From Nemopilema nomurai (lineage: Eukaryota > Cnidaria > Scyphozoa > Rhizostomeae > Rhizostomatidae), in NCBI GenBank assembly GCA_003864495.1, contig ML133493.1, positions 3,561,866-3,625,865 on the forward strand: a stretch of DNA of 64,000 bases, read 5' to 3'. The notes below the pieces were generated by a model. That model was not told the DNA's origin. It saw nothing but the letters and a program-made list of their open reading frames with translations, and did no database searches. Positions 1 through 14,300 of the stretch are shown here, piece by piece. Every line of letters begins with the position of its first letter. Position 1 is the first letter of the stretch. Both the position numbers and the translations under genes were made by a program.

Positions 1-374
1 TGTATCGACCAATCAGAGCTTCTTCCTCCGCCGTTCGTGTATCCTTGGTGTCAATCATGCCAACCCTCACTTATTTATTATATTAGATAGAATCCACCCA
101 GCTTATATTGTTGCAGTTTGTTGTATTTGAACCTCAAGACGTTCGACCTAGTAACTTGTTTATTAGTTCCTCTACCGGTAAACCGGCTGGGGAGGCTTAG
201 TGAAAGCTTATGCACCATAGACAGACTATTGGCGTCTCCCCTTCTTTGTTCATGCTCGTTCATGGCCCGCTCTACATACTAGGCCAACTTTCTATTCTAT
301 CCATGTGGCATATTGATCTTAGTTATTCAATATCTTGCTCGTCTCATGACCTTCTTTAATCTTGATGATTTCAG
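1..374. other. 5' edge, intronic sequence
   Basis: Presumed intron upstream of the first visible dynein exon, ending in a tttcag acceptor. I see no further coding exon, RNA or repeat in it. The upstream exons of the dynein gene must lie outside the window. Confidence 0.5.
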
Positions 375-579
375 ATTTTGCTCTGTGTACAAGAATTACA
401 GAGCTTTATACTCTCACGAGGCACAAAAAGAGGTCGACAAATTTCTAAGAGCAGAACATTCTCTGAAGGAGTACAGAGAAAAGATCGACCATTTCAAGAA
501 TTTGGCTTCCGAGATTACATCAATGGACAATTTCGTTCCATTCCACCTTTTTCTGATCAACTGCACACCTGTTAAGAAG
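375..579 (+). CDS. DNAH12: Dynein exon 1 of window (tail)
   Basis: Acceptor tttcag, donor AAG/gtaatt. Its first base completes a codon from an exon upstream of the window. It encodes the tail block with [16 protein letters not shown], which resembles the tail of the DNAH7/12 group. It ends in phase 0. Confidence 0.85.
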
Positions 580-3500
580 GTAATTTGCATAAGTTGATGC
601 CTACAGGGCTTTCTAATTGCTAGTTTACTTTTTTCTATTACCGTTAAAGTAATCTCAGAGCGTACGCTTTTTTAAAAGCATTTTTATGCAGACTATTTCG
701 CAGAATTAATTTTCCATTTAAGTGATCCAGTCAATATTTCCCATGGCTGCTGTTATCAGAATGTTAGTTCGAAAATATTTTTCTCGACGTTTGTACAAAT
801 TTTCCGGGATGTTGCTGGAAGCCTGGGGTCCCGTGTCAGCTATCTACACTAAAGAAAGCACGGTTGACAAAAAAATGTCACGATATTCACAATAATGTCA
901 ATAAGAATTTTTTCAAGGAAAATTACTTATCGACGCCAAAGACTATTCACAGATTACCGTTCACTCAATTATGCAAAAACTCTCAAACATTCTGTAATGG
1001 AAGCATCGAGCATGCTTGTGCCCCTTAAAAGCATTATTCTTTATTCACTTCTTTTCAATATTCAGTTGCCCTAACCGCTTAGTGATGCTGTCTAAATTCA
1101 TTTATTTTGCTTTCCAGTTCCTGATCACACGTGCAAATATGTTGTCGCAGAAAATTATAGACCAGCTTACGACGAACAGTTTCCATTTTAACCGAAAAAT
1201 ATGCAGTCAGTACGAGGAAATATTAAACAAAATAAACAGCATAACACACGATACGGATGAGCTGGTTGAATTATCGAATTATATTGACAATCTCCGATTC
1301 GGACCGCTGCTCTCTCTAAAGGTGAGACACTTTTCGCAAAAAGGTTGCTTTGCTATTGTCCTTGTGAAAAATTTAGCTATTTACCAGAGAAAGAGGAAGG
1401 CCCATTGACGGAAAAAGCAACTCATAACGGTAGTCTTCGACTCATAACAGAACGCGTTATCTTTCCAATGAACTCAGATATGGTGAAGTCATGAAGGGCT
1501 TGGTAACTAGTGCCTGTGTGTGTGTGTGTGTAGAATACACCAGACAAAGGTCTATTGGAAAGGCTTGGTAACTAGTGCCTGTGTGTGTTCCGTCTGCAAT
1601 TAGAATACTGTTTTGATTGTGCACATTCTTATAAGTATCTAAGTGCTTTAGTCTTATCACCAAGATTTATGCGGGCAAAATGAACTTTTACTTTGAATTT
1701 TCACATCTTTGTTTGTTGAAACCATTTTTCCTCTAATCTTGCATTAAAAAACCCTGAAAAGACTGCTTGTAAATAGTAAATAGTCAAAGGTTTTTGTGTT
1801 TTCTGAGCTTCTTCCATTGGACTCATTTTGAGGCCATGTCAGTATTCATATTGAAGAGTCCTATTTGAACTTACACAACTTTTATTTATTCATTTACGTT
1901 GGTTGTTTTTCCTAGGCCCAGCTGAAAAAAGCTGCAAGCGATTTGCTATTTTTGGTTGACTATGCCGACCTTTCAGAGGAGCATATTCATTGGAATTGCA
2001 CGACGTTCAATTGGAACGAAAAGCTCCAACCCCTAATCAAAAACAGGTACAGTTTGCTAAGTGGAATACCTGTAGAATTCGACTTGATTCTCACTTTAAT
2101 TGCAATAACATAGGACGCATATAATTTTGTCTACAAGGATTAAGTCACACACTCTACCCTTTTTGGCCATCATTGGTAACATCCTTATTTTCATCAATAT
2201 GGAACATTTTCACTTTAGTATATATAGTTCTTTTGATTAAACCGAATATACGTCCCTATTTATTTTATGTCTAAATGAAACGAAGCATCTCATTACTTAT
2301 TGTAAGTGTAAGATATGTATTGTATGGAAAGAAAGCCAAAAGAAGGCGAGATACGTTTTTCCGGGATTATGGTATGCAGGAATAGAAGTTTCTGATTATC
2401 TTTCATGGTTAATCTACGTTTTCTTTTGTATAATGGCATCGTAGTAAGCCTTCATTTTTTGACAGTGAGATGAGGATGCTTCGAGAACAAGAGACGGCTA
2501 TGAACAAGCTCAAGGAAAAAAGGTCAAGATTCGAAATGAAGTTGAGCGAAGCCCAGAGGATTGTTGTCGAATTCAAAAACAGGGAGCGAATGTCAGATGC
2601 TCCGCAGTACGTTGAAGTGTTCGACCAGCTGAAGAAGCGAGTGGAAGAGTTCATTGCGGAGGTACCGCCTCTTTCTGAACTGCACTTGTCCAGCCTCTTT
2701 ATCATCACCGTACTTGCTAGCCTCCTTTTGAGCGCTATCCTTTTACAAGCACATACTAGCCTCGAGATTTTGTCAGAATGGTACCCTGTTGAATACAATG
2801 TCACAAGCAAGAATCTATTTTGATATTGTTCAAATAGCCTTTATTTGTGGAGGCAATATTTCGTGTTTGGCTATGGTAAAGACCAACTGCTTTATGTATG
2901 TTTACAGTCTTGTTGCATAATTTATCTGTTTTAAGTAATTTTAGTGTCCTTCCCATCGCCAGTTGATTTTTTAAGGATTCTATTTAATTGATGCAATTTT
3001 TCTAATGGCATCTTTGGTAAACCAAGTTTTTCTCACAGTTTAAACAGAAATCTTTCCTGCATTTCTAGAAAAAGCAGATAAACCACGAGGAAGAGCTGTT
3101 GCGAGCAGAAGAGCTGACCCCGTATCCGCAGATCCAGGAGATCATCCAGTCAAAAGCACCTTACGATCAGCTGTGGCGGACTATCGTGTCGTTTACAGGA
3201 AGCCAGGAGAAGTGGCTGAATGGGCCCATGCTCAAGCTGAATGCGGAGGAGATCGAAGACCAGGTACCGAGATGAATGCTTGACATGAATGACATCTTGG
3301 AGGTTTTCTTATCTGAATAGGATGTTTAATAGAAACTGGGTTTCAGGGTTCGAGAATGCGCCCCGAAACATCTGATTTTGGAGTAAGATATAAAGGAGGC
3401 TATTTGAAGTAAAAGTCAAGATTGATATAAGATTGCAAATTAGCATATTCGTTGTTAAGTTGCTTGGGTGATCGATTGTGATGCTGCAGTGCATTCGTAT

Positions 3501-6500
3501 GGTGTCTATGAGATCCCTTCATGAAAATATATCGTTGATAAACGAATATCGTTTGCAAACGATCATCTGCGTCCCCTTTTCCAATTGAAGTACATAAAAT
3601 CATTCTTGAATAAGGCATCTGTTACAAATTACGTTCTAGTATCTTGACTATGACTATGACTTGACTTGACTTGACTTGACTTGACAAATAGTTGTGAATT
3701 CGGGTTGTTTCCTTTGCGTGAACAAGATAAAGACTGGCTTGAATATTTGATTTTTTAAAGGTTTCGTCACTTTGGAAAGTGAGTTACAAATTGACCAAAC
3801 TCTTTAACCATCCTGACTTGATGGGCCCACTAAGAGCGGCGGCTACCATCAAGACTCGAATCGAGAAGTTCAAAATAAATATGCCATTGATTACTGCTCT
3901 GTGTACTCCTGGAATCAAACAGCGCCATTGGGAACAGATGAGCCTCAAGGTACATGAACTTCTCTATTCCGCTGAATTTTTGCTACCCCTATTCAAGAAG
4001 TATAATGAGACACAGAATCTTGAAAGGACTTAGCAGCAGGATGTGCTTTACAAGTTGTCTTGCACCAATAAAAAGTCAAACCTGGTCATTTATTTCTTGC
4101 GCAAAAGATTTGCTGCATTTACCAATAGTGCCATTTGCTAAGCCAATTTGTTTGTTTTTCAAGGTTGGGTACAACATTGCTCCAAAGATTGATACCCCAC
4201 TCAGCGAGATGTTGGCCCTTGGTCTTGAGAGATACGTCGATGAACTCACAGAAATCAGTTCTCAAGCTAGTAAAGAATACGCCCTGGAGAAGGTATATGA
4301 CTTTTTATACAGCTCTCTGGTAGTTTGTTAAGTGAGTCAACAGCTTTGTACCTAGTGGTTAAATGAAATGGGCTGCGCTTGGAAGGTACATGAATACCCC
4401 CAAGTCTTGAAAGGCATACAAAAATACTCCTAGTAGTTTGCAACTCTCTATCTGAGAACAGATTTGTGCTTTTCATTTCAGCAGATGCAATGTATAAGTA
4501 TTTTGTAAGTCGAGCGCAGCTTTAAAAATGTCTGTTGCCAGTTTGCAAGCTAAAGTTTAATGATAGAAGGCGATTCTTTAATCATTGGTATTAGCCTAGT
4601 GGTTGGTAAATCACTTGAGATTTTAAAGGCTGATTCAGCTTTTGCAAAAGTTGGTTTAGCAATAGAATTCACCGGATAAAGCTTTATAGTAGATCATCTG
4701 ACCTCCAAACCAGTACTTGCTTGGTATTTCTCGATTAAACGGTTGAACTTTTTTAGACCACTAAATTCAGTATTAGTAGGTATGGCTCAAATTCATGCTC
4801 ATTTTGTCAAGAAGATTCTAACAAATAAATTTTCTTTATGAAAATTTGCAGAAGATCCTAGATTATTTGACATGACCACATCAGTCCGTTGAAGCTGAGA
4901 AAATCGACTCTCCTGTAAAGCATTCAAAAGCTTGGTTATACTTTCTCGTATGTTTTACTTGATTCATACCTTGTTTATAATCCCATCTTTCAGGCTCTGA
5001 TCAAGATGTACGGTGAATGGGATGATCTCAGCTTTAATTTTGTGGCATACAAAGATACGGGAGTCAATATCTTGTCGGCTGTTGAGGACATCCAGGTGTG
5101 TCATAAACTTTCTTTCGCACCATCTATTCACAATATCCGTCTTTCACATTGTCCCTCTTTCACATTGTCCGTCTTTCACATTGTCCGTTTTTCACATTGT
5201 CCGTCTTTCAAATCGTTATTCTGTCCGTCTTTGTAAGAACCTTTTCTGAAAATTAAAGTCTCTGTGTGCTGGCTTATTGAGAAACTCAAGCACTGGAAGC
5301 ATTTTCCGAAACCCCGAGATATTCTTTCATCGTGCACTAATGATAAAGCAAGTTTTACCATGTTATCAAAAATATTCTGTTATCGAAAAACTTCGTTAAT
5401 GAATGTGAGGTTAACTTGCATACATATAAACTTGTATCCATACATATAGTCCCTCTGTATCTGTTGGAAAATTACCATCTCGTTTTACTTAAATGGCTGC
5501 TTAAAGACAAAAAGTGCATCCCTCTTTCAAACATATACTTGTGTGTACCATTTTCGGTAGGCTGGAAATCGCCTTCCTGATCATTCCGTGTTTGCTGGTC
5601 GGTGTATCGCTTGGCTACCAAAATACTCGTGGCCTTGCCTATAACTACTCCATTGTTTCAGCCACTTGTATTAGTTCTGCTCCCTTGTATTGACGACACC
5701 TCAGTTTGAGCTGATGTCTGTGTTCATTTGCAGGTTATTCTTGATGACCACATCGTCAAAACACAAACAATGCGGGGATCTCCCTTCATCGAGCCTTTTG
5801 AAGACGAAATCAAGGAATGGGAAGCGAGATTGGTTTGTGAATTCTGCATCGTATACGTCTATTTGTATGAATCGATAAGCGTTTTCGATCCGCATCTGGC
5901 AATTTATTCGGTCAGTTTTTGGTTATCTTCCGACGTTTGCATACTCTGAGGAGTGTCGGACGATAAAAGTACGTTAAGTATGCGAAAACTAGTTCCGCTT
6001 TTTCTAGCCATTGTGAATCGATAAGCATGACTCTTGGAAGAATTTACAGAAAGGCCCGTATTTTCGGCATCTTAACAAACTTGAAGTTCTCAGTCCACAG
6101 GTAACGTTTTACAAGAAAACTGTATGGGTAGAAAATGTTTTTTGTTGCAGAGACTTATAAAGTGGCGTATCAATGGAGATGATAGGAGCTGAAATGTTTC
6201 CATATCTCTAACGTTCTTTCCTTCTGGCTGTGATTTATCTTGCTTTCTAACTTAATGTTGCGTTGCCTTCTAGATAAATATACGAAATATTTTGGATTCT
6301 TGGCTCAGGGTGAGGGAATTTTACCAAATTACTTTTCATTGCTCTTGTAACACTTTCTTGGTTTTGTGATAGTTGTTAACATTTCCTTATTACCTGTCTT
6401 TGCAAGATGTGAGTAGTTACGGAAAGGATTGACAGCTTACTGCTTGTGTGGATTGAAAAAATGCTGGAATGATAGAAGGGAAAGGAGCTGGAACCAATCA

Positions 6501-9500
6501 AGGGGAGACCCTCTCATCACATTTTGTCATCAGTCCCCTCATTTTATTACCACTTTGTATGGTGATGGAATGTGATAAAGACGTTTTGTGTGAGCGTCGA
6601 ATAGTTTTATATTTGTTTCTAATGGAATTTGTGGTGTTTTCTGGTCAGGTTCAAGCTACCTGGCTTTATTTGGAGCCAATATTCAGCTCAGAGGATATAC
6701 AACAACAGATGCCATCGGAAGGAGAAAAATTTAGAGATGTTGATTCATACTGGTGAGTGGACTAGCACGGAATTTGAGCAAGACGTTAAATGCAGCTTTA
6801 AAACCGTTTAATGCTTCTGTTAAAAGTTTTTGAAGAAATTTAAGAAAAAGAAAGATACTATATTTTGCCAATTTTAACATTATTTGCCTCTTTGAATGAT
6901 AAGTAATGATAAGTATATATCCTTGGCCTTATGCTATTTTTAGGTTATACACAGCGTAATTGGATACTTTTTACGTGTTTTCTACATATTCAATACGCTC
7001 TAGATTCAATTACTCTCTTTAGCAGACATTTTGTCTTTCATTTCTATTATTATTCACTTGCATAATTGCATAATTATTCATGCAATCTGCATAATTCAGG
7101 AGAAAAATAATGAAAGAGTCATCCGAGGATCCACACGCGCTTAAAGTGACGTCACAGGAAGATATGCTCAAGAAACTGCAACATTCAGAGGTATAAGCAT
7201 TTTTTGTTGAAATGCCAGCCCGCGTGCGAAAGAAATCCCAAATATAGCATATCTGTCTGCCTAGGCATCGGGACAAAGCCAATGAACCAAATGCGATTTT
7301 GTTTTGTAAACGTTTGTATCATTTGTTGTTGACAAAAGGCAGCTTCAGGAATTGTTACACAGAAAATTCTGCTTTCAGACCTTATATGTGAAAACATTTA
7401 CACTTACATGTGTGCAATAGGCAGTAATGATTACAGTTTTGAGAAATCAAAAATTATCCATCTACTGTAGATTCTACTTGAAGACATTCAACGAGGATTG
7501 AATAATTATTTGGAACAAAAACGGTTATACTTTCCAAGGCAAGTGATTATTGTAAAGATTTTTCATAATGAATGTCAACTTTCTTCATTTTTGTAGCTCT
7601 CGCTTTAATTCTATTCTCTTTTTTCAAGCCAATGCAAGACGATAGCTTGCTTGCAGGAAATCCAAATCCTTTTTTGAACGATTCGTATATATTTATGAGC
7701 TATTTGCTTACTCAGAACATTTGCCATCGTGCATAGGCTAAATTGTGACCGAAAGTTATCTCGTTTAGTACGTCACGTAACATGAAGTTCATCATTGTTT
7801 CTCTTTAGGTTTTTCTTTTTGTCGAATGACGAGCTTCTGGAGATCCTCTCAGAAACCAAAGACCCACTTCGAGTACAGCCTCACTTGAAGAAATGCTTTG
7901 AGGGCATAGCAAGCCTTGATTTCGATTCGAAGAAGCAGATTCATGGGATGAAATCGGCTGAAGGAGAAAGAGTCATGTTTACTGATTCAATCTATCCAGC
8001 TGACGCTAAAGGTCTTGTTGAAAAATGGCTCTTCCAGGTTCGTCATTCTTTGATTTTAGATTTTCTTGAAATCAAAAGCCGTTCTCTCAGTTGTCGGCTG
8101 TTTTCTTTAATAACAATTGGAACAAAAGGATTTTGAATATAACAACAATGCAGAATTTGTTTTCATTGTAACCACACGAATGACTAGAAGGCTGGATTTG
8201 CTGCAAGAGAAAGCATGCTACTATAACTATGTATAACCCCTGTGCAGAGGTGGCTGCGTATGGGGTTCATTTCTTTGACTTTTGATGCATTTGTTTTCCA
8301 GGTTGAGCGTAACATGAAGGACAGCTTGAAGAGTGTCCTAAAGGAAGCCTGTGATGCGTATGCCAAGACACCGCGAGATGAATGGGTGCAGTCTTGGCCT
8401 GGGCAGATTGTGCTCGCGTGCTGCGCAATTTACTGGACAGCCGAAGTGACAAAGGTGCGAAATTTGTTCCTCAATATCACGATGTTTTTCATTTACAAAG
8501 CTGGAATTTCCTTAAGCTCCTTTTTCCTATCGTTGTCTGCCCCACTTGTATCGACACTTTTCTTGACTTTTTGGAAGTGTTTGAAATCGTATTTATATTC
8601 CCAGGCAATCGAAGGCACATATCTTCCGGACTACCTCAAGAAGTCTAACGAGCAAATTGAAGAAATCGTTGAGCTTGTTCGTGGAGAATTGACACAGATG
8701 ACCCGCATAACACTTGGCGCTCTAATTGTCATGGATGTTCATGGTGCGTTTTTATTCTCTCAAATGTGATGAACCTTTTTGTTTACCCTTTAGTGGAAGA
8801 ATTATTCGTCTTGTTCCCAATGCTCTAAGAATAGTTCTTATACAAGCTCAGCCTTCTGATGAAACTCTTAGGTATTTAGTTGCACAAGATACTCACGCCT
8901 TTAAATGCTGTTTATTTATTTATAATTTTGTACGAATTGAAGATATGTTAAGGCCAGAAGGCTATTTTGAATTTCTGTTTTGCCTCGTAGCCAGAGATGT
9001 TGTCGAGCAACTCTGCAAGAACAATGTCGCCGATACAATGGATTTCAATTGGATAAGCCAGTTACGGTACTATTTCGAGGGCGGACTGGTGTCAGTTTGT
9101 ATGATAACGACATCCTTGCAATATGGTTACGAGTATTTGGGAAATACGAGCAGGCTCGTAATTACGCCCTTGACTGATCGTTGCTATAGGTAAGTTGTTT
9201 TTTAATTATTTTTATCAATCCTACCTAATGGTAGGGATGGTGGGCATTTTAGTGGGTGGCAGAAATTATTGTTCAGAGAGATTCTTTACTTTCTCACTTT
9301 TTAAGAGCAGGCTTTAAAATCAGCTACGTTTTTGTTGTCTCTTTTTCTTTGAAATATGCAACTGAACAGTTTTGCTTTGCTAGCTATTCAAATTTGCGCC
9401 TGCCTCTATCAGTAACTTCTTTTTGTTATAGAACTCTCATGGGAGCGATACAGCTAAATCTCGGAGGTGCACCGGAAGGACCAGCAGGGACTGGCAAAAC

Positions 9501-11205
9501 TGAAACTTGCAAAGACTTGGCAAAGGCGGTTGCAAAACAAGTAAGCCTATTTGAATTTTCTCACCCATGAAGAATTAAAGAAACCAGTGGTATTCATCGT
9601 TCACTATCTTTGTCTATCTACGAACCCAATGTTCTTCATATGCTATGATGTCATTGATGTTCACATTCAGTCTAATGAAATAGTAAGTTACAACCAAAGC
9701 ATTGCTTATATAATAATGTTTAGAGGATCCACCAATCTTATTTTTCGTTCAAATGACAGCTTGGATTATTGAAATCTTTTTGTAATCATCTTGACTTTTC
9801 CTTACCACAGTGTGTAGTATTCAACTGTTCGGATGGACTGGACTACAAGGCCATGGGCAAGTTCTTCAAAGGGCTTGCGCAGGCTGGGGCTTGGGCCTGC
9901 TTTGATGAATTCAACCGGATCGAATTAGAAGTTTGTGTTTCACATCTTCTCTCTCTCTCTTTATAAACTGTTGCTGATGTACAAATAATCTTATTGTTTT
10001 GGAGTTGCCAACACTGCTTTGAAATGGTCTTTTTTCTATAAATACCAAACTAATTTGACAATGTAACGCTTTAATGTTCCTTGAACAGAGTATTCTATCC
10101 TCCTTTTTCGTTACCAGCTTTCTTCATTCCACATATATTTGTCCTGTCGATTGTTTAGTTTTTTTTATTCAACATACATTTTAACGATCATTACGAATCA
10201 ATTTTCACTCCTTTCCTAGATGACATTTTTTTCTACATTCTTTCTTTAGATTGTTTAACTATTTAGTGATAGGAATTCGCTTCCCAACATCTTATTACCA
10301 TAAGGTCACATCATTGTTTTGTTTTCTTGAAAACTTTCACTGCCCTTATCATACCTTAATAATTTCTGTAGTTCAAATTTGAGCTATCGCATTAAATACA
10401 TTTTCCCTTGCAAGATAATTTCTTTAACACCTCAGAAACAAGCAAACAAATTTTTTAATTACTTCAAGGTCTTGTCGGTCGTTGCGCAGCAGATCCAAAC
10501 AATCCAACGCGCTGTGATGGAGCAACTGCAAGTGTTTGTGTTCGAAGGCACAGAACTGAGGCTTGATCCCACGTGCACGATTTTCATCACTATGAATCCG
10601 GGCTACGCAGGAAGGGCTGAGTTGCCAGATAACCTCAAGGTACATTTAACTCAGAATTTTCCTCTTAAACAGGACAAGTTTTTTCAGGAAAACAAGTTTT
10701 TTTCAAGTCAAATCCCATCCGTACAAATAACATTTCTTAGCTCCATCTAATGAAAATTGGTGATTAGTTTAGCTGAATCTCCAATATGATTTGATCAATA
10801 GCCAGTATGCTTTGTGAACAATCTGTTTTCATTTCAGAATTTTCATTTTGCCCCTTAATCAAAGACACTATCTCAGAAAAAGAATCCTAACAATTATGAT
10901 GTTTTAAGGTTTCAGCTTCCCAGCTGCTTATTGTTTTTACAACTTCATGTTTCAAATGTTCGCTTGTTGAATTCCTGATCTTTTCCACGCTGCAGGTCCT
11001 GTTTCGTACTGTAGCCATGATGGTTCCGGACTACGCCATGATTGCCGAAATTAGTTTGTATTCGATGAGTTTCGTCAAGGCCAAGGATCTCGCGGCCAAG
11101 GTTGTTGCTGTCTACCGCCTTTGCTCACAGCAGGTGCAGTGTATATGTCTTTCAAAAACAGTCTGTCTATATGTCTGTCTTTTTGTCTGTCTGTGTGTCT
11201 GTCTT

Positions 11206-11240
<35 letters not shown>

Positions 11241-11285
11241 TTCTTGTTGTCTGTCTTTTTGTCTGTCTTTCTTGTTGTCTGTCTT

Positions 11286-11324
<39 letters not shown>

Positions 11325-11347
11325 GCCTGTCTGTCTGTCTGTATGTA

Positions 11348-11378
<31 letters not shown>

Positions 11379-14300
11379 AACCAAACTCTGTGTGTTGTTC
11401 TACTAATGGCTGTTTTCATAAAACCATATTTTGATTTCCTCTATTATTTCCGTTATTTTGTTGCTCTTATTATGGTGGTACTCAGTTGGTACATAGAGAA
11501 GAAATTTGTAATAATAGGGCAGCATGTAGTGGTACAAAGGTTTAGTTAGGTTTTTGCATAATATTAAGTAATCGCTTGTGAATGTTACATATGCATGACG
11601 ACGAAGGATCAGTCGGGCACATTGGATCTCATATGCCTTTTCTCTTCTTATAGTTATCGTCCCAGCATCATTATGATTATGGCATGCGTGCTGTAAAGTC
11701 AGTCTTGACTGCAGCAGGAAATCTGAAGTTGAAGTATCCAAAAGAGACGGAAGAAGTCATAGTTCTGAGGTCGATTAATGACGTCAATTTGCCCAAGGTA
11801 ACGTTTTCTGGAAAGTGTTACCAAATCTATAATGGAATTTTTTGGGTTTTCTTTTTAACTTCTGATGGTGTGATTTGAAATACACAAAGATATCTTATCA
11901 AATTTCCTCAAAAAATACCTGTGCAATATTGACTTTATAAATGATGTGAAAGCATAACTGATGACTAGATTACTAAGGCACGGGACGGCAATTGAACAAG
12001 CAGCAATATAATCACAAGTTTTGCGTTCCGATTTTCATGTAGTCAAGAGTAATTCTGGTAGTCTTTTCATGTTTGATTTTGTCATCTATGTTCACGATGT
12101 TATAGTCATTTTTATTTCACCAACCTAGTTCCTGTCCCAAGATCTGCCGCTTTTCGAAGGGATCATCTCCGACTTGTTTCCGGATGTCGTCTTACCGACA
12201 CCGGACCATGGTCGTCTGCAGCATACAGCGGTAGAAGAGATTGAGAAAATGGGGCTGCAACCAGTCCCTTGGTTTGTCGAGAAAATCATCCAGGTAAAAC
12301 TATATTCCGCTTATCAAAACATGCATCTTAAGCTATGTTTGGATTTCCAAGGGATTTTTCCAATTTGAGAAAAATAACACTGTTACATGATCATTTATTG
12401 AGAAAAAGTGACATTCCTGAAGTTGCGGAGATGAAACTCAATGTTTTGCGGTTACAACAAAGAACTTGTATGAAAACATAAAGAAGTGATGTCCGCTGCA
12501 TAGTCCACTGATAAAAGCTCTTAAAGCAAGCCCTTCAACTGCCAATGCATAATACACTTTCCTCTGTGTAGATGCTTTTCAGCAAACCTCTAAAACTAAA
12601 AAAGTTGAAGTGTATACGTCATACTTTACACAAAACCATACCTTATTTTGTTTTGCTCATATGACAGCCCTATGGAACAGTATTCTCAACATTATTCCTC
12701 TGACCTCAAAGAACTGAGCACTACTCATAAAGAGTGGATTCTACAAATAATGATATTGGTGTGCTGAGATTTTTCGTTGCATGTTGATTTGGTTTTTCTC
12801 TTAATACAGATTCATGAAATGATGCTGGTTCGTCATGGCTTCATGATAGTGGGTGATCCGTTGGGAGGCAAAACATCCTCGTACGTCGCCTTAGCAAGAA
12901 CGTTGACAGAAATTAGCAATACTGGCAATGGACAGGCAGTAAGTTTGTTCTATTCAATTACTCTGATAGAGAGCCTATTATTCTTAACAGATCGCTTATA
13001 AGCAAAGCAGATACATACTAATAGGCTGTAATGATACTAATCTAGGGTGCATTGGTTTATTTTGCTAACAGTGTCCTCAATACCATTTTCTGAATTTCAT
13101 GTAATGCAAAAAGGACCTATACATTGTTTGGGCTTGAGAGAAAAGGACCAGTTCACATGGGCTAATGTTAATGTGGCATTTTTGCTTTCCTTTTTTCAGG
13201 TGAAATTCAGAGTCATAAACCCAAAGGCAATCACGATGGGAGAGTTGTATGGCCACTTTGATCCAGTGTCACATGAATGGTCTGACGGTACGCGCTAATT
13301 TAGAAAGATTCTGTGCAATCACAACTTAACGTCTGTGATCATAATTCTTCACTTAACGTTCGGTACACCTTTACGCTATATTGTTGTCTGATTCTCAATG
13401 CTCCTTTTTTATTTTAACTTTTTCGTGGCCATTTTCAATTGGACTTGCCTAGGGAAGATTTTTATGAATATTGACATACCCCTTAAGCGCTGATGTAAAT
13501 GTATTCCAAACGTACCTGAATAACCAGAGAAACAAAAGGTGGCGTGGTATAAGTAGTGATGAAACTAGTACTTTTTCAACGGTAAAAAGATGCAAGCAAA
13601 AGCCGGCCATTGTGGCAGAATTATTTGAGATGACAAATGTTCCATGCACAGATCCCTAGTTTTTACTTCTTAGGCGATTGCTTTCGATGCATATCTCGCA
13701 ATTCTTACTTCAGGGGTCCTTGCAAACACGTTTCGTGCACATGCTGATTCCACCACCAAGGAACGTAAATGGATCATATTTGACGGACCAGTTGATGCCA
13801 TTTGGATCGAGAACATGAATACAGTTCTAGACGACAACAAAAAGGTGAATTTTTTTATTTTATCTTCTATAAGTGTATCGACCTTCCCAAAAAGACCTCT
13901 TGGCTTAAAAGGCCTTAATGAACGGTCGCTTGTCCCAAAAGACTGTTTGTTTCTTCCTCCTTGGAACTTGTTTTACCATGAGCTCTTGTCGAGAGACCCA
14001 GACACAAATATATAGGGTGTTGACATTTTAAGGCGTACCAAATTTTTTTTCTTTTCTATATCATCGCAAAAGAAGTGGGCTGACATTGTTCTCTAGCTCT
14101 AGAAACTTTGCACAAGTTCCACTGGGGTCGGGAGATGTGAAATCGAATTTGGCAGTCTATTGGCGACATTCCAGCTCATTTGAGATTTAAATCAATTATG
14201 GGCTTATATAAGCTTCAGCTGCCTTCTTCAAAAGGATTGTAAATGTTTTAGAGTTAAAATCAAATAATGTCTGTGGGCTAATCAGGTAATCAGGTAATCA

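Noticed and set aside
11102..11549. Cysteine/leucine- or arginine/glutamine/threonine-rich open frames over the CTGT tract
   Set aside because: Pure microsatellite translation in three frames and on the opposite strand.
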